A stretch of 64,000 bases of DNA, taken from positions 22,698,736 through 22,762,735 of the forward strand of contig CAKMRJ010003334.1 in NCBI GenBank assembly GCA_928212115.1, written 5' to 3'. The stretch's first letter is position 1; each line of letters starts with the position of its first letter. The notes beneath the pieces were generated by a model, which did no database searches, was not told the DNA's origin, and saw nothing but the letters and a program-made list of their open reading frames with translations. This DNA is from Lactuca virosa. Taxonomy: Eukaryota > Streptophyta > Magnoliopsida > Asterales > Asteraceae. Made by a program: the position numbers and the translations under genes. Positions 25,683 through 39,000 of the stretch are shown in pieces.

Positions 25683-26176
25683 GAGAGCGAGGTAATTTTG
25701 TAAAGATCTATACGGGGATTGACACCCCCACACCTGAGCTGTTCGCTATAGCTAGACGGGGCCAGTCTAGGGTGAAAAAATATCTTACCGCATCCGACGC
25801 CTAAAGAACGTCATGGCAGACATAACAATCACATCAAGCATGGTTATAATGACTCACATAGACATTAACAATACTATCTTGATACGGAAAACTTACACTT
25901 CACCGGTTTTATAAAATATAAAACTACACACTATTTTCAGTACTCTATTATCACCATTCCGATCTTAGGGTTTAAGACTACAATTACATACAATCAGAAA
26001 ATATGGGATTTTCTGGGAGCATACAAATCATACAAAGAAACGTGCATACATATATTCATGGTTTTGGAAATAAACATACAATCCACTTTTATGGAAAATA
26101 TCGGATTTTCCGGAAATATACAACATGTTTGCTAAACAAAACAGATACAAACCATTTTTCATACAAAAATGCTTAT
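25683..26176 (+). mobile_element. LTR-like long repeat, copy 2, second segment
   Basis: This continues the outer repeat after the solo LTR. It begins with the second GAGAG, matches copy 1 up to 'gatctatacggggat', and then extends into sequence that copy 1 lacks ('tgacacccccacacctgagc', 'aaatatgggattttctgggagc'). It resembles 27940-28330 of the Gypsy LTR. It ends at the CTTAT target (26172-26176) of the Gypsy insertion. Confidence 0.65.
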
Positions 26177-28659
26177 TGTGACAACCCGAAATTTCAAGCC
26201 AATTTAACGAATTCCAGTCGAACCTTGTAACCCGTTTTCAGTTAATAAAATATCTTCGAAAATAAAATGTTCAAAAAGTCTCAATTGGGTTGTCTAAATG
26301 ATAGATATCGTTTCAAGGTTTTCAGAGATATCTAGATCACTCGAATTCGAGTTATAACGAAGAAGTTATGACCAACCGAAGATTCGTGTAAAAACCGGTA
26401 AAACCCTACTAAACGTAAAAACGCGAAGTTTCAATAAAACACTTTTTAGCCTTAAGTATCTAAGTGAAAGTCATAGATATCATTAAACCGTAAACATACA
26501 AAAAAAGAACGCCCAAATCTGACTTCATATGAGGAAGTTATGATTTTTCGAAATTTCGGACATAACAGCAGATAGCTAAAAACTCGAAATCAAGATCGAG
26601 CGACCTTTTGCCAACATGACCTAAACGAGAATCGAAGATCTCATCAATGGTATTACAACGGTAAAAAGTCTGACGAAAACGGACGTCGGATGAAGAAGTT
26701 ATGGATTTTTAACGGACTATTCCTCTCCCGTCTTGTTAAAAATAAATAATTAAAAATAAAATCAAAACCAGCCAACGAATTCTAAATGAAAGTTGTAGAG
26801 TACATTCTCACCTACGCGTGCATATAAAGAACGTCAAAAACGGAGCTCGTATGCGAAAGTTACGGATTTTTCAAGTTCGAGGCACACAAACCAAGATGAT
26901 TTACGCCCAGCGTACCCTCGTACGCCCAGCGTACTCGGGTGCTAGGCCTCGGTTCATCCACGTCGCTCCGGGTCCCATCCAATGCTCCGTCCGAGGATGC
27001 GGTAAGCCATGACGCATGCGAACGCCCAGCGTAACCTCGCTAGTACGCCCCGCGTACGTGAGGGTTCCAGCCCCCTATAAAAGGGATGCGACACTTCCGG
27101 GCAAAATGGCTCATTTTCTCTCCTTCTCTTGCGATTTTTCCCCGTTTTGCGTGCAAGAAATATCCTGAAGCCCCGGTCTTCACATCCAAGTTCCGAAGGA
27201 AGGTTTTACGCTCCCGAGATTCCCGAGAATCCCGAGAAATCTGCTTTCTCCTATCGAAGTTCTGCTCGGTTTTCGTCTCACCTTCTTCAATCTATCAAGT
27301 GAGTTCATACGCCTACAAACACACTTCAAATACATTTTAAATGCAAACACACTTCAAATACATTTTAAATGCTTTTTAAATACTTTTAGGGGGGGGAATA
27401 CAAGTACACATGCGGTTATCCTCATGTGAAAAACATCGATCTTTCGCTATACTTTTTGTTATATAATAAATCATATGTGATTTATAACTATCATGTGAAA
27501 ACGTTCTCATACAACATATTACGATAACACTTTGTTCCTTTTGAAATGAAACATGTTGTTATATAATTATCAAACACTTTATTTATATTTTGAGTATAAA
27601 TGTTCAATAATGTTATTACAAATGCTATACTTTACATACAGAGCCGACACTGCACTAGGGTTTATCATACGAACGAATCATACATTTGGAAAAACTATAT
27701 AAGGTATAGTTTACTAGATATTCATGAGATTTTACATACTATAAGTACGATATCAAGGAAATACTTTCATATACCAGAACAAATGGACTTTTCATACGTA
27801 AATCATTTGATACTAAGTTTTGTGAGACATTCAACTTCACATACTTTCAAGTATGCAGTTAAAGTCCTGTATTATATACTATAATCTCTTGTCGGGAGAG
27901 CATGATACTTGTGTATAGATCTATACGGGATTGACAATCCCGCACCTAAGTTGTTAGCTACACTTAGACCGGCAGGTCTGGGGTGACAAACGTCATAACA
28001 TTCCAACGCCTGAAGAACGTTGTGACAGGCAGTCTGGGTCAATAGCATGGTTATAAAACTCACATGGAGTATTAAAAACACGTTGATTTACGGGGTTATC
28101 AAATGCCTTAACGATTTTATACGTACATAAATCTACTATTCTAGGCATGAAAAACACTATTACATTACAGTTTTGAAACTTTTAAACTACCACACACTTA
28201 TGGAAAAGTATTGGATTTCTAGAGGCAAACATTCAAAACAGTCGGGTCTTGGTAGAAGACTACTTTTATACTAGTAGGAAATATGGGATTTTCTAGGAGT
28301 TTTCAAACATCTATAAACAATTTCATTCGAAATTTATTCAAATATTTACATTAAATACTTATGAACTCGCCAGCTTAAATGCTGATCTACTCTTTCAAAT
28401 CTACTTGCATTTCTCTGGGATTCAGTAATACAGGTAAACATCAGCTTTTGGAGAAGTGACGCTAAGGCATCGGTTTAAAACTCATTTTGTCATCATATTG
28501 TAATTTGTTTTGAAACAAGTATCTTTCAACAATGTAACTTTTAAATTATATATATATGATGGTTGTTTTACTTTCTTTACTATGTATTCAATTGTTACGA
28601 TACTGCATGAAGTCATCCGCCCTCGAATGTTTCTGCCGTTCTGGTTTGGGGGTGTGACA
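26177..28659 (+). repeat. 5' LTR of the Gypsy element (2483 bp)
   Basis: The LTR matches 49844-52355 throughout with scattered substitutions. A TATA-like 'cccctataaaaggg' (27070-27083) precedes a probable transcription start. A donor-like CAA|GTGAGT lies at 27297-27304 and an acceptor-like TACAG|GTA near 28430, so the leader may be spliced. The region 27160-27300 is unusually GC-rich for the window. Small frames inside (27086-27340, 27600-27884) recur in the other LTR and are not protein families. Confidence 0.9.
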
Positions 28660-28660
28660 G

Positions 28661-28674
28661 ATTAGTATCAGAGC
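28661..28674 (+). other. Primer-binding site (initiator-Met tRNA type)
   Basis: 'attagtatcagagc' lies one base after the 5' LTR. It matches the complement of the plant initiator-tRNA-Met 3' end (TGGTATCAGAGC) with one G-to-A difference. Confidence 0.8.
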
Positions 28675-29997
28675 ATTGTTTATAGTGAATCGAGTATATC
28701 AACCCATAAAAGATATACAAACTATAAACACAACGGGATTAATATACTCTGACCAAGAGTTTATACTTTTAAATAATAAAATATTTAACGAAGTATACAT
28801 ACCTGCATTCATACTAAAACAGTGTCACTAGGACATAACAAAAGTATTACGATTGTTGAACAGCACGATTAAGCTTAGAGACATATAGTCAAACCTGGGA
28901 GGATATAGCCTGATCAACTATATTTTCCGAGGAGTGACTAGCATGTGCCTAAGAATGGTTGTGATGTTGCAACAAGTCTAAAAACTTACCAACCCTACTA
29001 CAATGAGAACATCAAAACAGAACATAAACTTAAAATACTATAGGAGTATTTTGTGCTACTATAATTACTTAATTGAGAACTAAACAGGTCTTTATTAGTA
29101 TGTCAATAGTTTCCAAGTGGATACAACACGGTTATATGTAACTATGGTGCCATAGACTTAGAATCTGTGATCTTTGCTTTATTTCCTGTTCCTTGTTTAG
29201 TTGTGCACTTAGAGTTAGGATCACTTATTCGAAGGTCTATCCTATTTTGGTTACATATGACTGGTATGCACTACGCAGATGTGGGAGTAACTAATAAAGA
29301 TCATCTTATAATTATCTTAGTTAGTATGTCTATTAACTGTTTCTTTTACCCTTATTTCTCGTCTAGATAAATGGCTGAACTAAGTGTTCACCCGAGGGAT
29401 AACTGTCACCAGTAGGAGATATTCTACCTTTCTTTCCTTGGTTTAAGGAATAGTCTTCCTATCTACGCTCCAAATATCACTTTTCTATGTAACTATCCCT
29501 GTACTGTAAGTACTTTTAGTAGCCCTTTATGTTGTCAAAACTTTTCTACTTCGGATATGATGTAAGACCTACTCCAAGATTATTTTTCCCAAACTTATTG
29601 CATCTTAAATATCAATGATATTGACAGTCGGCTAATTTCAGTGACAATCTTTGTTCAGATACTTTCATTCTACTATCGTTAGGATTCTATCCAACTCTCA
29701 CCCTAGTCAATTTGTTGAACTATGGTAACTTAGCTCATGGATCACTTCCAATTCTTTTCGAATGTTGGATCATGTTATCCACCAACCAATGATAGCCTAG
29801 ATTGGATAAAAATCGTCTGGCGACCATTCTATGAACTTTCTTCCACTCTTTACCAGTACTACATCATAGGGATGTAGGTCAAACCATCGAGAACAGTTAA
29901 ACAAAACAGAAAATTTGCATTTACCTGAATGATTAGAATACATCTGAGGCCAACCACGATCGCTCACGAACTCATTTTCTTATCGTGTAATAGAATC
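28675..29997 (+). other. Untranslated leader/internal spacer of the Gypsy element
   Basis: No coding sequence is supported. The stretch 'cttgtttagttgtgcacttagagttaggatcacttatt' (about 29195-29230) recurs in diverged form at about 48988-49020, on the far side of the Copia insertion, so the internal region carries duplicated non-coding sequence. Confidence 0.5.
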
Positions 29998-30596
29998 ATG
30001 CCGTCAAAGAAAAGTAAACAACCCATCAACAAAACACCAACTCTTCAGATAGATACAGCTACTTTTCAAGCTGCGGTCTCAGCGGCAGTGATAGCTGTCA
30101 TGACTCACCTTAACGCTAACAATGCAAATGTTAGCGATTCCAATCAAAGTAAGAACCAAGTACATCAACGAGTATCAAACTACCAAGACACCCCGAATCT
30201 CAAACCCAAGAGCAATAAACGAAAGTTCTGGGATAGATTTAAAGGCAAATCACCCCAAGGGATGAACAAAAGACAACAACATGTGGCAGCCTTCGCGGCC
30301 ACGACGTCACCCCTACTAGTATCCCGGTTATCCCTAACCCAGCCAGGCAGTATGCTGGAAATTTGCCAAAGTGCAATAAGTGCAGTTTTCATCATCTAGG
30401 TAGTTGCCGACAGTTACACTGCAAGGACTGCAACAAGAATGGCCACACTACCTGTTTCTGTAGGACTCGGATCCAACACTTTACTTCGACCCCCAATGTC
30501 GAAATTTCTCGGATATGCCATCTATGCGACGTAATGGGACATTTCAAGAAGGACTGCCCAACAGAGAAGAATGACGGGGGAACAGGAGGAGTTTGA
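29998..30596 (+). pseudogene. Gypsy gag fragment with two CCHC-like zinc knuckles
   Basis: Gag is the nucleocapsid protein of the element. From the ATG at 29998 the first frame reads MPSKKSKQ... with an alanine/threonine-rich N-terminus and a basic segment (KRKFWDRFKGKSPQG). A frameshift around 30310-30360 moves the reading to the frame holding CNKCSFHHLGSC..LHCKDCNKNGHTTCFC and then CHLCDVMGHFKKDC (CX2CX4HX4C), ending at TGA 30594-30596. The central retrotransposon-gag helical domain expected between the N-terminus and the knuckles is missing, so the gene was internally deleted as well as frameshifted. No protease follows; 30597-31174 is non-coding. Confidence 0.75.
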
Positions 30597-31174
30597 CCCC
30601 AGAATAACAAAAGGCATCAAAGGATCCTACTATAATATGGGTACACTTCCAAACCGCAATAATTAATTACACTTATAATTACACTCTCGTTCGAATCAAA
30701 TCTTTACATTGGTATAAAACTAGTGCAACTCGAGTCATATCTTTCTGTGAGATCCCATCATTTCTAGGGACTCTCGTGCTGCTGGTACTTGCCTTTACGT
30801 AGTATACCTTATTCGCAGCAGCACCATCATCGGTAAAACTAAAGTACTGAAACTCCTTCATAAGTGGCACAGTAGTGTTCTTGTAACACCGTTCTGAACT
30901 AGTCCAACGCCAGTTATTCCGAGTAGTTCGACATGGTCAGTTGACTTGAGTCGATTTGATCCTCACAGTGCTAGTTTCGTGCGAAAATTCTTCTCCCTGT
31001 AATCGACTTCCTAGCAAAGCCGAAATCCCAAAACTCTAAGGCACTCATGCATAGATTGCCTTATGTTTCGTAGCTGTCCCGAAGTAACCTCAGCAAACCT
31101 CCCCGGAATACCACTTGTATAGTACGTCAAGTTCAATCCTAAGGCCCATATGATTAATCTATCACTGAGGAATG
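30597..31174 (+). other. Non-coding internal sequence of the Gypsy element, up to the Copia insertion
   Basis: No protease or RT motif is seen in any frame. The segment ends with GAATG (31170-31174), the left target duplication of the Copia element; internal sequence resumes at 48908. Confidence 0.5.
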
Positions 31175-31460
31175 TAATGAGAATTAATCTCCAGATCGTT
31201 TAGATCTTTCACAGGTATGTTAACAAAGAGCAAACAAATCAATCACAAAAACAATTAAGAACACAAAACAGAACCAATATGGAGCTTATGATTCAAATAT
31301 AGTCACGCCTCAGCAGAGCTCGATGAAGAACTTCCACTGTAGAGACGAGCTAGGGTTTACAATATGAATCAAAAGGAAATTATTAAAAGCGTTAACCTAC
31401 TAAGGATGCATGCATGCACCTTAAATACTAAAACCCTAGATTAAAATAATGCACGGTTGG

Positions 31461-34263
31461 TGTAACACCCGTAAAATTCAAGCAAATTTAAAACTTTTTA
31501 AACAATTCAAAACCCATTAGTTATTACAAAATGTTTTCAAAATAGTTTAAACATCAGAGTATTCCCCAGAACCATATCGTAAAACATGAGGAGCTGTAGG
31601 ATCATGCCTTGGCCTTTCCTCGATCCCCTGATGTACCTGAAACAATAAACTGAAACTGTAAGCCCGAAAGCTTGGTGAGCTACCCCCAAAATACCAATAC
31701 ACCTACAGTCCACATAGCAATATCAACATTAGCATATCATATCAATCAAAACAGAACAGCATGCACTGGGTCCACAACTTTACAAGTTGGACTACCCCTG
31801 GGCCCTCAGTACGAGTCTGGAATGCCTACCGGGCCCTCAGCTCGTATATGGAATGCTCCCGAGTCCTCAGTATGAGTCTAGAATTCCTACCGGGCCCTCA
31901 GCTCATATCTGGAATACTCTCGAGTCCGTAGTATGAGTCTGGAATGCCTACCGGGCCCTCAACTCATATCTGGAATACTCTCTGGTTTGTTGGCTACCGC
32001 ACGGAGCAGTACAACCTCAACCCATCCCACATAACATGTCGACATGTAACAGATAAATGCACATACAGGTAATCAATCAGTATCACAGGCAGTCCTACAG
32101 ATCTACCCGACTAGCATATCAACTGGCATACATTACTAACTCAACTCAACATATCAATAATTACTAGGATATCAAATCCAATGGGCCGGCCTTGGTGCCT
32201 TAGACCCCTTAGTATAGTGAGGATAACTCACCTCGAAATGTTGAAGTCCCGTAGACACAATCCCAGCTGCTGGATGACAGATTCCCGAACTATCAATATC
32301 AAAACATCACCTAATTAATAATTGGGTCCAAACACATAACCACACATTCTTGGAGTAACAGGCTACATTACCCCATCTTGGCTTGATTCAAGCCCAAGGC
32401 CCAAACCAAAGACCCAAAAGTCAACTAGGAATCAAAGCCCATCATATGGCCTAATTTTCCAAATTGGGCCCAGGCCTATACATGGTCTATTTCTAAGGCC
32501 CAACATCGTATAATCATTAAGGCCCAACTATGACCCATCTATTACATGGGCCTTACCCTAGGCCCATTAAATTATTTTAGTCCATATGATTATTCTTGGA
32601 TGGCCCATTAATAATCCAATCATCACGGCCCAATAGAAAGGCCCAACAATAAACCCAAGTGAAGTTAGGGTTTCACATAAAATGCCAATTAGGGTTAAGT
32701 TTCCTACTTAACCCATTAAGGACTTAATCCACTAAGGACTTAATCCATTGAGTCTAATATTGCTTAGATTAATTTCTGCCAATTATTATTATTTAATATT
32801 TCACGTTATTAAATAATTCTCGAGTGTGTCCCAATCAATTTCCATAATTAAGGTTTTATGCCCTTAGGGTTTTCCAACCCAATACTAGCCCACTAGTGCC
32901 TTGGTTGGCCTTTTAGGTCACTTTGGGCCTTATTGGGCCCATTAGGGTCTCTTTGGGTCAATTAGGGTCCAATAGACCCATTAGGGTTTCCTTAAGCCCA
33001 TTAATCACATATTTAGGCTTTTATGTCCATTAAGCCTCATTGGGCCCATTAGGGTTTCAAGGCCCATTAGGGTTTAGTAGCCTCTTGTCCAAACATCCAA
33101 ACAAGTCCAAAAATGCAACGAGGCACACCGCCACCCGACATGGCGGCCGGTGGCGGCAGGAGGCGGCAGCCACCACTCTACGGTGGTGGTTTATACTTTT
33201 CTTTCATTATTCTGATGCAATTATAATTACAACAATATCCACACACACAACTCATAAATAACACACACACAATGACATGCATACAACCACCACCACGCGG
33301 CGGCTGGTGGTGACAGATGAGCAGTATCCGACCGACAGCCACCATGGTTGGCTGCCATGGTGGTTCCAGTGGATTTCCGGCCAGACCCAACACATACACA
33401 CGTTGTCTAGCTCGCGAAAGGACTCCGGCTACCCACCTGGTGGCGTAAGGTAACGATTTCTGAACGGAAAGCAAAGGGGGTCGTCGGGAAATGTCGGCGA
33501 CTGCCGTGTTGCGTCATCTGATGGCGTCGAAGGGGCAGATGCGTCGGAAAAACGGTGGCGATAGACACCCACGGTCTTCATGGTCCTTGAAGCTCTTCCT
33601 TGACGGTATTATCACATGTCCGATCGTAGATTAACAGCGGTGGTTGGTTACGTGGTTGATGGCGACGCTTCAGCGTTCTCCGGCCATTCACGACGTCACA
33701 GCTGGCATGGATGTGGTGGTGGTGCTCGACGACTCCAGCGACGATGGTTGCGACTCAACGGAAAGAGGAGTAGCGACGTCGGAAATCGGGGAAATATGTG
33801 GGTAGCGCCGGCTGGAGGGAGGTTGGAGACGGAGGGTGAAAGAGATGGCGATTGCACGTTGCTAGGGTAAGGGTTTAGAGGGAACGCTATATACCCGCTC
33901 CAATCAAACTTTCAGCCATAATGACCAAAATGGTCCCTCTATCTCTCTTTTCTTGCAAAGCAATCCATAATTTACCATTTACACCCCGCCTCTTGAAATT
34001 CTTTACAACTTAAGTCTGAAATCTTACCAATCAGCCCCTGCTTCCATCAATTCTTTTATATTAGGTCCAAATGATACCAAATGGCCCCTCTTCTAACAAA
34101 ACCTTTTCAAAATAAATCCCTTAATTACACTTTAACCCCCGAAACTAACATCCTAATAATTATTATTTGATTTTTGGGCTACAATAATATAAAATAACAA
34201 TAAAATTACTCCTCAGGATATCGAGCTTATTATTTAATTATTATATTTAAATGGGATGTTACA
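31461..34263 (-). mobile_element. Solo LTR (2.80 kb) inserted in the Copia 3' LTR
   Basis: It begins TGTAACACCC, ends GGGATGTTACA, and is flanked by GTTGG (31456-31460 and 34264-34268). It is collinear with the LTR at 59540-61799, for example 'actgtaagcccgaaagctt' at about 31655 and 'gccttggtgccttagaccc' at about 32190, so its orientation is -. On that strand a donor-like AG|GTGAGTT (plus 32225-32233) and an acceptor-like TTTCAG|GTAC (about 31634-31643) bracket a minisatellite. The part at 33100-33870 is GC-rich ('ggcggcggtggc'-like). There is no internal region, hence a solo LTR. Confidence 0.85.
31800..31983. repeat. Minisatellite in solo LTR (31/62-bp units)
   Basis: Alternating units of the form 'ccgggccctcagctcatatctggaatactc' and 'cgagtc.tcagtatgagtctggaatgccta' repeat about three times as a dimer of about 62 bp, with mismatches. 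Confidence 0.85.
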
Positions 34264-34336
34264 GTTGGACAGACCCAAACCGGCTACAAAACTGGGCTAA
34301 GGACCGAGTCCATGACGCAACACTATAACCCCAACA

Positions 34337-34349
34337 ATCTCCCCCTTTG
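34337..34349 (-). other. Polypurine tract of the Copia element
   Basis: On the - strand 'caaagggggagat' lies directly before the 3' LTR start (TGTTGGGG). It is the expected plus-strand primer for reverse transcription. Confidence 0.8.
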
Positions 34350-35138
34350 CGTCAAATGAGGCGAGAAATTATTTCTATTGAGTTGGCTTCACTGTCTTCA
34401 CAACTTTGAACAGCCTAGGAATTATAGCAAGAACAGTTTGCCGGAACTGAATATACCAACGTAGCATATCAGCAAACATCTTCTTATCAGCCGCAGAGTT
34501 CTGATTACACCTGTGAACAATCTCCAAAATGTGCTCCAAGCAAGCAGTTGAGAACAGGTGTTTGTCAATAAGAGCGAACAGACATTTTTGACCTTCACCC
34601 CTAAGAAACATCACAGTGTGATATTTTGTATCAATTCTGCCCATGGTCATTGAATTTATATCACTAGCTCTTCCTATTGGTTTGATCGTGGTACACTTGT
34701 GAATGGCTGATGCAATTTCCTGATTCATCTTTGCTACTTCATGAATGGAGCAAACAAGCATTCGCTTGATGTAACAGCCCAAATTTTACAAAGAAAATTT
34801 TTCGTTTTAATTAATCAAACCGATTACACATTTCCATAGGTTTTCAAAACATTTGTTTCCAATTCACATTCATTACATCATTGTTGTCTTTTTTTTTTTT
34901 TGAAAACATCAGAGAGTCCCAAAACATCCAAAAGAGAAGTAGAGTACACGCCACGTCATCACACCTTGCCTTTGCCCTTAGGCTCCGAAGTACCTGCAAC
35001 AATCAACAACCTGTAAGCGAAATGCTTAGTGAGTTTCCCAGAGCATACCACACACAATCCACACAACACATATCCTGATAGCCATAAAAGCTACACACAT
35101 AACACATAATCCATGCATACATAAAATCTGTAATAGTG

Positions 35139-35310
35139 CCATGGGCTACCCCACATGGTCTTTACCTAGGACTGCCATGGGCTCCCCCACATGGTCTTAC
35201 ATCCAATGCCATGGGCTACCCCATATGGTCTTCACTTAGGACTGTCATAGGCTACCCCACATGGTCTTACATCCAATGCCAAGGGCTCCCCCCCCCCCCG
35301 GGGTCTTCAT
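35139..35310. repeat. Minisatellite in solo LTR ('gccatgggctaccccacatgg' type)
   Basis: About five units of 33-38 bp with core 'atgggctaccccacatggtctt' alternate between two versions. They end in a C-run/G-run (35288-35302) that may be a sequencing or slippage artefact. Confidence 0.8.
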
Positions 35311-35581
35311 ACAACATGCAATCACGTATCATAGCAAACACAGAATATCTATCACATTTACGATAATCACATAATGGGCCGGCCTTGGTGCCTTAGACCC
35401 ATAGGTATGGTGAGAAGACTCACCTGACACGAATGCTGAACTAACACTTTTCGACTGAATATACCCCACGAGCTGCTCCAACTCAACTGCCTAGAAAGTG
35501 ACATATAATAACCAATCATTACCCTCAAAGTCCGCCCTGGTCTACTTCAGATAAGATCAAGTCAACAGTCCATGTTGACCC

Positions 35582-35951
35582 TAACTCGCCGAGTGCAACT
35601 AGTGACTCGTCGAGTTTCGGGGAAAATATTCTACACGTCGAGTAACCCGGGTGACTCGTCGAGTTCGCGATGTCCGATTGATAATCTAGGGCTACACATC
35701 GAGTTTCCCCGCATGCAACTCGACACGTTCACGTACATTCCATAGATGAGGGAAGTCTTAATCGACTCGTCGAGTTGCTCCTTCGACTAGTCGAGTCTAC
35801 GGCAATCTTCATCCGACTCGCCGAGTTGTTCATCCAACTCGTCGAGTTTATGGCAGCATTCATCGAGCTCGCCGAGTTGTTCATCCAACTCGTCGAGTCC
35901 ATACCTATCTTCATAAGACTCGCCGAGTCACCCTATGCGACTCGCCGAGTT
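35582..35951. repeat. Array of the palindrome ACTCGNCGAGT
   Basis: Nine exact copies of ACTCG-N-CGAGT, plus several one-off variants, occur in about 370 bp at irregular spacing. Three more exact copies follow at about 36536, 36556 and 36600 in the same LTR. The flanking bases vary, so this is an interspersed short motif, not an ordinary tandem repeat. Confidence 0.9.
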
Positions 35952-36034
35952 CCTACAGATCTGAGGCCATACAGACTCATTTGAGCCATGCAAAGCTTCC
36001 AAATTACAGATCCAAGCTTCTAAGGTATGCTTCT

Positions 36035-36059
36035 CACGTAAAGTTGCAAACTTTACGTG
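36035..36059. other. 25-nt perfect hairpin conserved between LTRs
   Basis: CACGTAAAGTT-GCA-AACTTTACGTG has 11-bp arms and a 3-nt loop, followed by 'catgcaaggct'. Counterparts lie at 57370-57392 and 61124-61148. Confidence 0.85.
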
Positions 36060-39000
36060 CATGCAAGGCTTTTAAGCTCTCAAATAGCAATCTAAGCTTA
36101 GAATGGAGTCATACACTTGAGGGGAAAGCTCATGCTAGGCACAACTGATAACTTTATGCATATAGAATCCAAAGGGAGTCCAGATCTAAACTTACAATTT
36201 CAGATCTTGGCTTAAACACAAAAGCCCTTTCTTAGATTTCATGCAAAGAGGGTTTTAGGTGGAAATGAGCCAAGGAATGGCCTAATACCTACAGGGAGTG
36301 CTTCACAAGGGTGGATCTTGAATTCCCACGAGTTCTTTGCTTCCTCTAGCTTGCTTCCTCAAGTGTTCCCTTCACCAAGTCTTTCCTTCAAGCTTAAACC
36401 CACTAAAGATCATAGACACACACGAATCAGAGTTTTAGAAGATGAGGAGCTGTAAAGGGAAAGCTGGGGGAGGCTAATGACCCCTTTAAATAGGGCGCAT
36501 GGCCCCGAACTTGGGGTTTCCTCTGCCAATGTCTACTCGTCGAGTGCCTTCCTGGACTCGGCGAGTAGGTCATTAAACTTCGCGGACTAACCCGCTACTA
36601 CTCGACGAGTAGGGAAGCCAACTTGTCGAGTAGGTCCTCCAAAACTTGAACAAAGCAATACTAATATTAGTACCTGAGGATCAGGGTGTTACACTTGACA
36701 TGATCTATAATCGGCTGATACTCCTGAGGATTGGACAGCAAAATGTTGATGAGGAGTATCCAGTCGTGAGGGTTGAGGTTCGGTAGATCAGCCAGGGAAA
36801 AATTATGAACCGAGCCTTCGGAGCCTCGGGTCATTTTAAATTTGACATTAACGAATTTCCCTGATGAATAAGGCTTCAGTACCTTGACAGTAGTAATCTT
36901 ATGTGAGCTCCAGGTCAAGTACTGTGGCTGAGAAAACTCCAGATAAAACTCTAACAGATCCTGATCCACCTTCGGGTCCGGAGAAGGGATGACATCAGTT
37001 GAGTTGAAGCAGTGAAAGATAAATGCCTTTCGAGTGATTGGCATGTCAAAATGCGCATCCTTCGAGTTTTCAAGACCGAAAGACATAACCGGTTTGAGCC
37101 AAAGCGAACTCGGTTCATCTATGGCTTCTCTTTGGAGCGAATTAAAAGTCCACTCAGGAAAGATGGACTTCTTTTTCTCCAGGAGCTCTTTTTCCTTAAG
37201 CTTTTTCTCCAGCTCAACTGTATCCTTCTTGATCTTTTCTTCAAGCTCTTTATCAGAAAGTTTCGTCTTTAGAAAAGGATTAGAGGGATTTTCACCGATG
37301 TATCTTCAAATACCTTATCATCAACTTCATCATCTTCACCAATCTTCTTTTTCTTCTTCTCCTTTTTGCTGCCCGAAGCTACATTATCCTTCGGTGCAAC
37401 AGTTGATTTGGGTTCGGGAGGAGGTTGAGTTGTAAGACTTTCCACCTTAACTTTTTCTTTTTCTTTTTCTCCCCCTTGTTTCGGCTGGCCAGGAGGCACC
37501 GAAACACCTTCAATCCTACTCAGGATCTCTAAAGCAGGTCTGAGTTTGTCAGCCAAATGTCGTCGGATGGTAATAGTCAAAATAGAGTCATGTGCATCAA
37601 GAAGATGAAGTAGAATGGAATGAACGTCACCTACAGAGCTTCGAATTACCTCCCTTTCAGATTTTAAATCATTAAGCTCGGTTGTTGCATTGCGAATCTT
37701 GAGGTATTGCATTTTCAGCTGAGAAGTACGCTTGTCTAACTCATCCATGATGCGATTTTCAACAGCTAGTTCAGCTTCTAGCTGAGTCAAGCGATCATTG
37801 ACATTATCATGAAGTTTAGCATTTGCAGCTTCAATGGCTTTTCGATCAGCTTCGAGATTGGTCCTTTCACTTTCAAACGAACGTTGAAGATTATCAACCG
37901 AAGCATTCACGGTCTCAGAATTCTTTTTAGTAGCAGCTTGCAGAGAATCAAGGAATTGCTTAGCCTCAGATATTAGTTTTTCGACTTTTGCAGTCGCTTC
38001 TTGGCATTCCTTCGTTGAAGCCTCAACAGCAGACGAGGCCATCTGACATTGAGAAGTGGACGCTTCAATAGCGTTGGCTGTAGCAGATAGAGAAGCTTCA
38101 TGCTCCTTAACAACCGAAGAGAATAGTGCCTTAAGATCACCTTTGGAGTAAGCACCAGTTGAGGAGGAAGAAAGTAACTGATCAAGCTTCTCAGTAACAA
38201 CTTTGAGGTGGCGCTTGGTGACAGGAGCATCATCTTCGTCATCACTTTGAACTCTGTAAGGACTGAAGTAAGTGGAATCAAACTACATGTCCTCGCCCCC
38301 AAGAACTGTGTTGGTGTCAGTGGATTGTGTAGGAGATAGTGGTTTGGTAGTGACAGGAGGTTCGGTTGTAACTGGAGGTTCGGTTGTAACTGGAGGAGTG
38401 GGTGCTGAAGAACGAGCCCCCGTATCACATACGTTGGTTCGAACACCAGTAGTGGTGGTAGTTGTAGCTTCAGTAAAAATTGGAGCAGAAATGGGAAAAG
38501 TAGTTGACGGTTGAGATGTAGTGATAGGAAAAAAGGAAGGATAGAAACAGGAACAGAGACTGGTGAAGGAGAAGGGGCTTTGGAGCGAACAAATACCTCT
38601 GTTGTAGGCGAGCGAGGCGGTGTATCACCACGTGCCGAGCCCTCATCTTCTGAGCTTTCGCTGTCAGATTCACTTTGAATAGGTGTGGGTTGGGTAGGTG
38701 GCACATACTCTGAGTCAGAATCACTTGAAGATTGAAGAATTAGTCGTCGAGCTGGTTTCTTGACTTTCTTCGGCTTAGATTGAGTTGGGATTGCTTTCTC
38801 TGACTTTTGCTTCCTGGGTGATTGAATTTTGGAAACCTGACCCCCTTTTTCTCCCTTGGTTGGTTTCGTGACCCTCACCTCCTTTTGTGCTTCTGGTTTC
38901 TTGCCCCTCTTCGCAGGTTTGTCTGCTTCCTCAATAGAGCGAATCATAGCAGGTGTGAGTTCCCTTGGGCCCGAAGAAGGATGCTTCTTGTACTCTTGAA

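Larger units (their letters stand above)
31175..34336 (-). repeat. 3' LTR of the Copia element, split by a solo LTR
   Basis: The LTR pieces 31175-31460 (286 bp) and 34269-34336 (68 bp) together equal the 354-bp LTR at 48554-48907. The right end reads ...ccccaaca in plus text. The outermost dinucleotide at the left is TA where the sister LTR has TG, a single-base change in the terminus. Confidence 0.88.
34770..36693 (-). mobile_element. Solo LTR (1.92 kb) inserted in the env-like ORF
   Basis: It begins TGTAACAGCCC, ends GGGTGTTACA, and is flanked by CTTGA (34765-34769 and 36694-36698). Collinearity with 59540-61799 gives - orientation: 'gccttggtgccttagaccc' at about 35383, the hairpin at 36035 and the ACTCGNCGAGT motifs all fall in the same order. 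The insertion splits the C-terminal domain of the env-like ORF, whose reading resumes on the other side. Confidence 0.88.

Noticed and set aside
33040..33870. GC-rich frames suggesting a gene
   Set aside because: They fall inside the solo LTR at 31461-34263, overlap on both strands, and are of simple 'ggcggtgg' composition.
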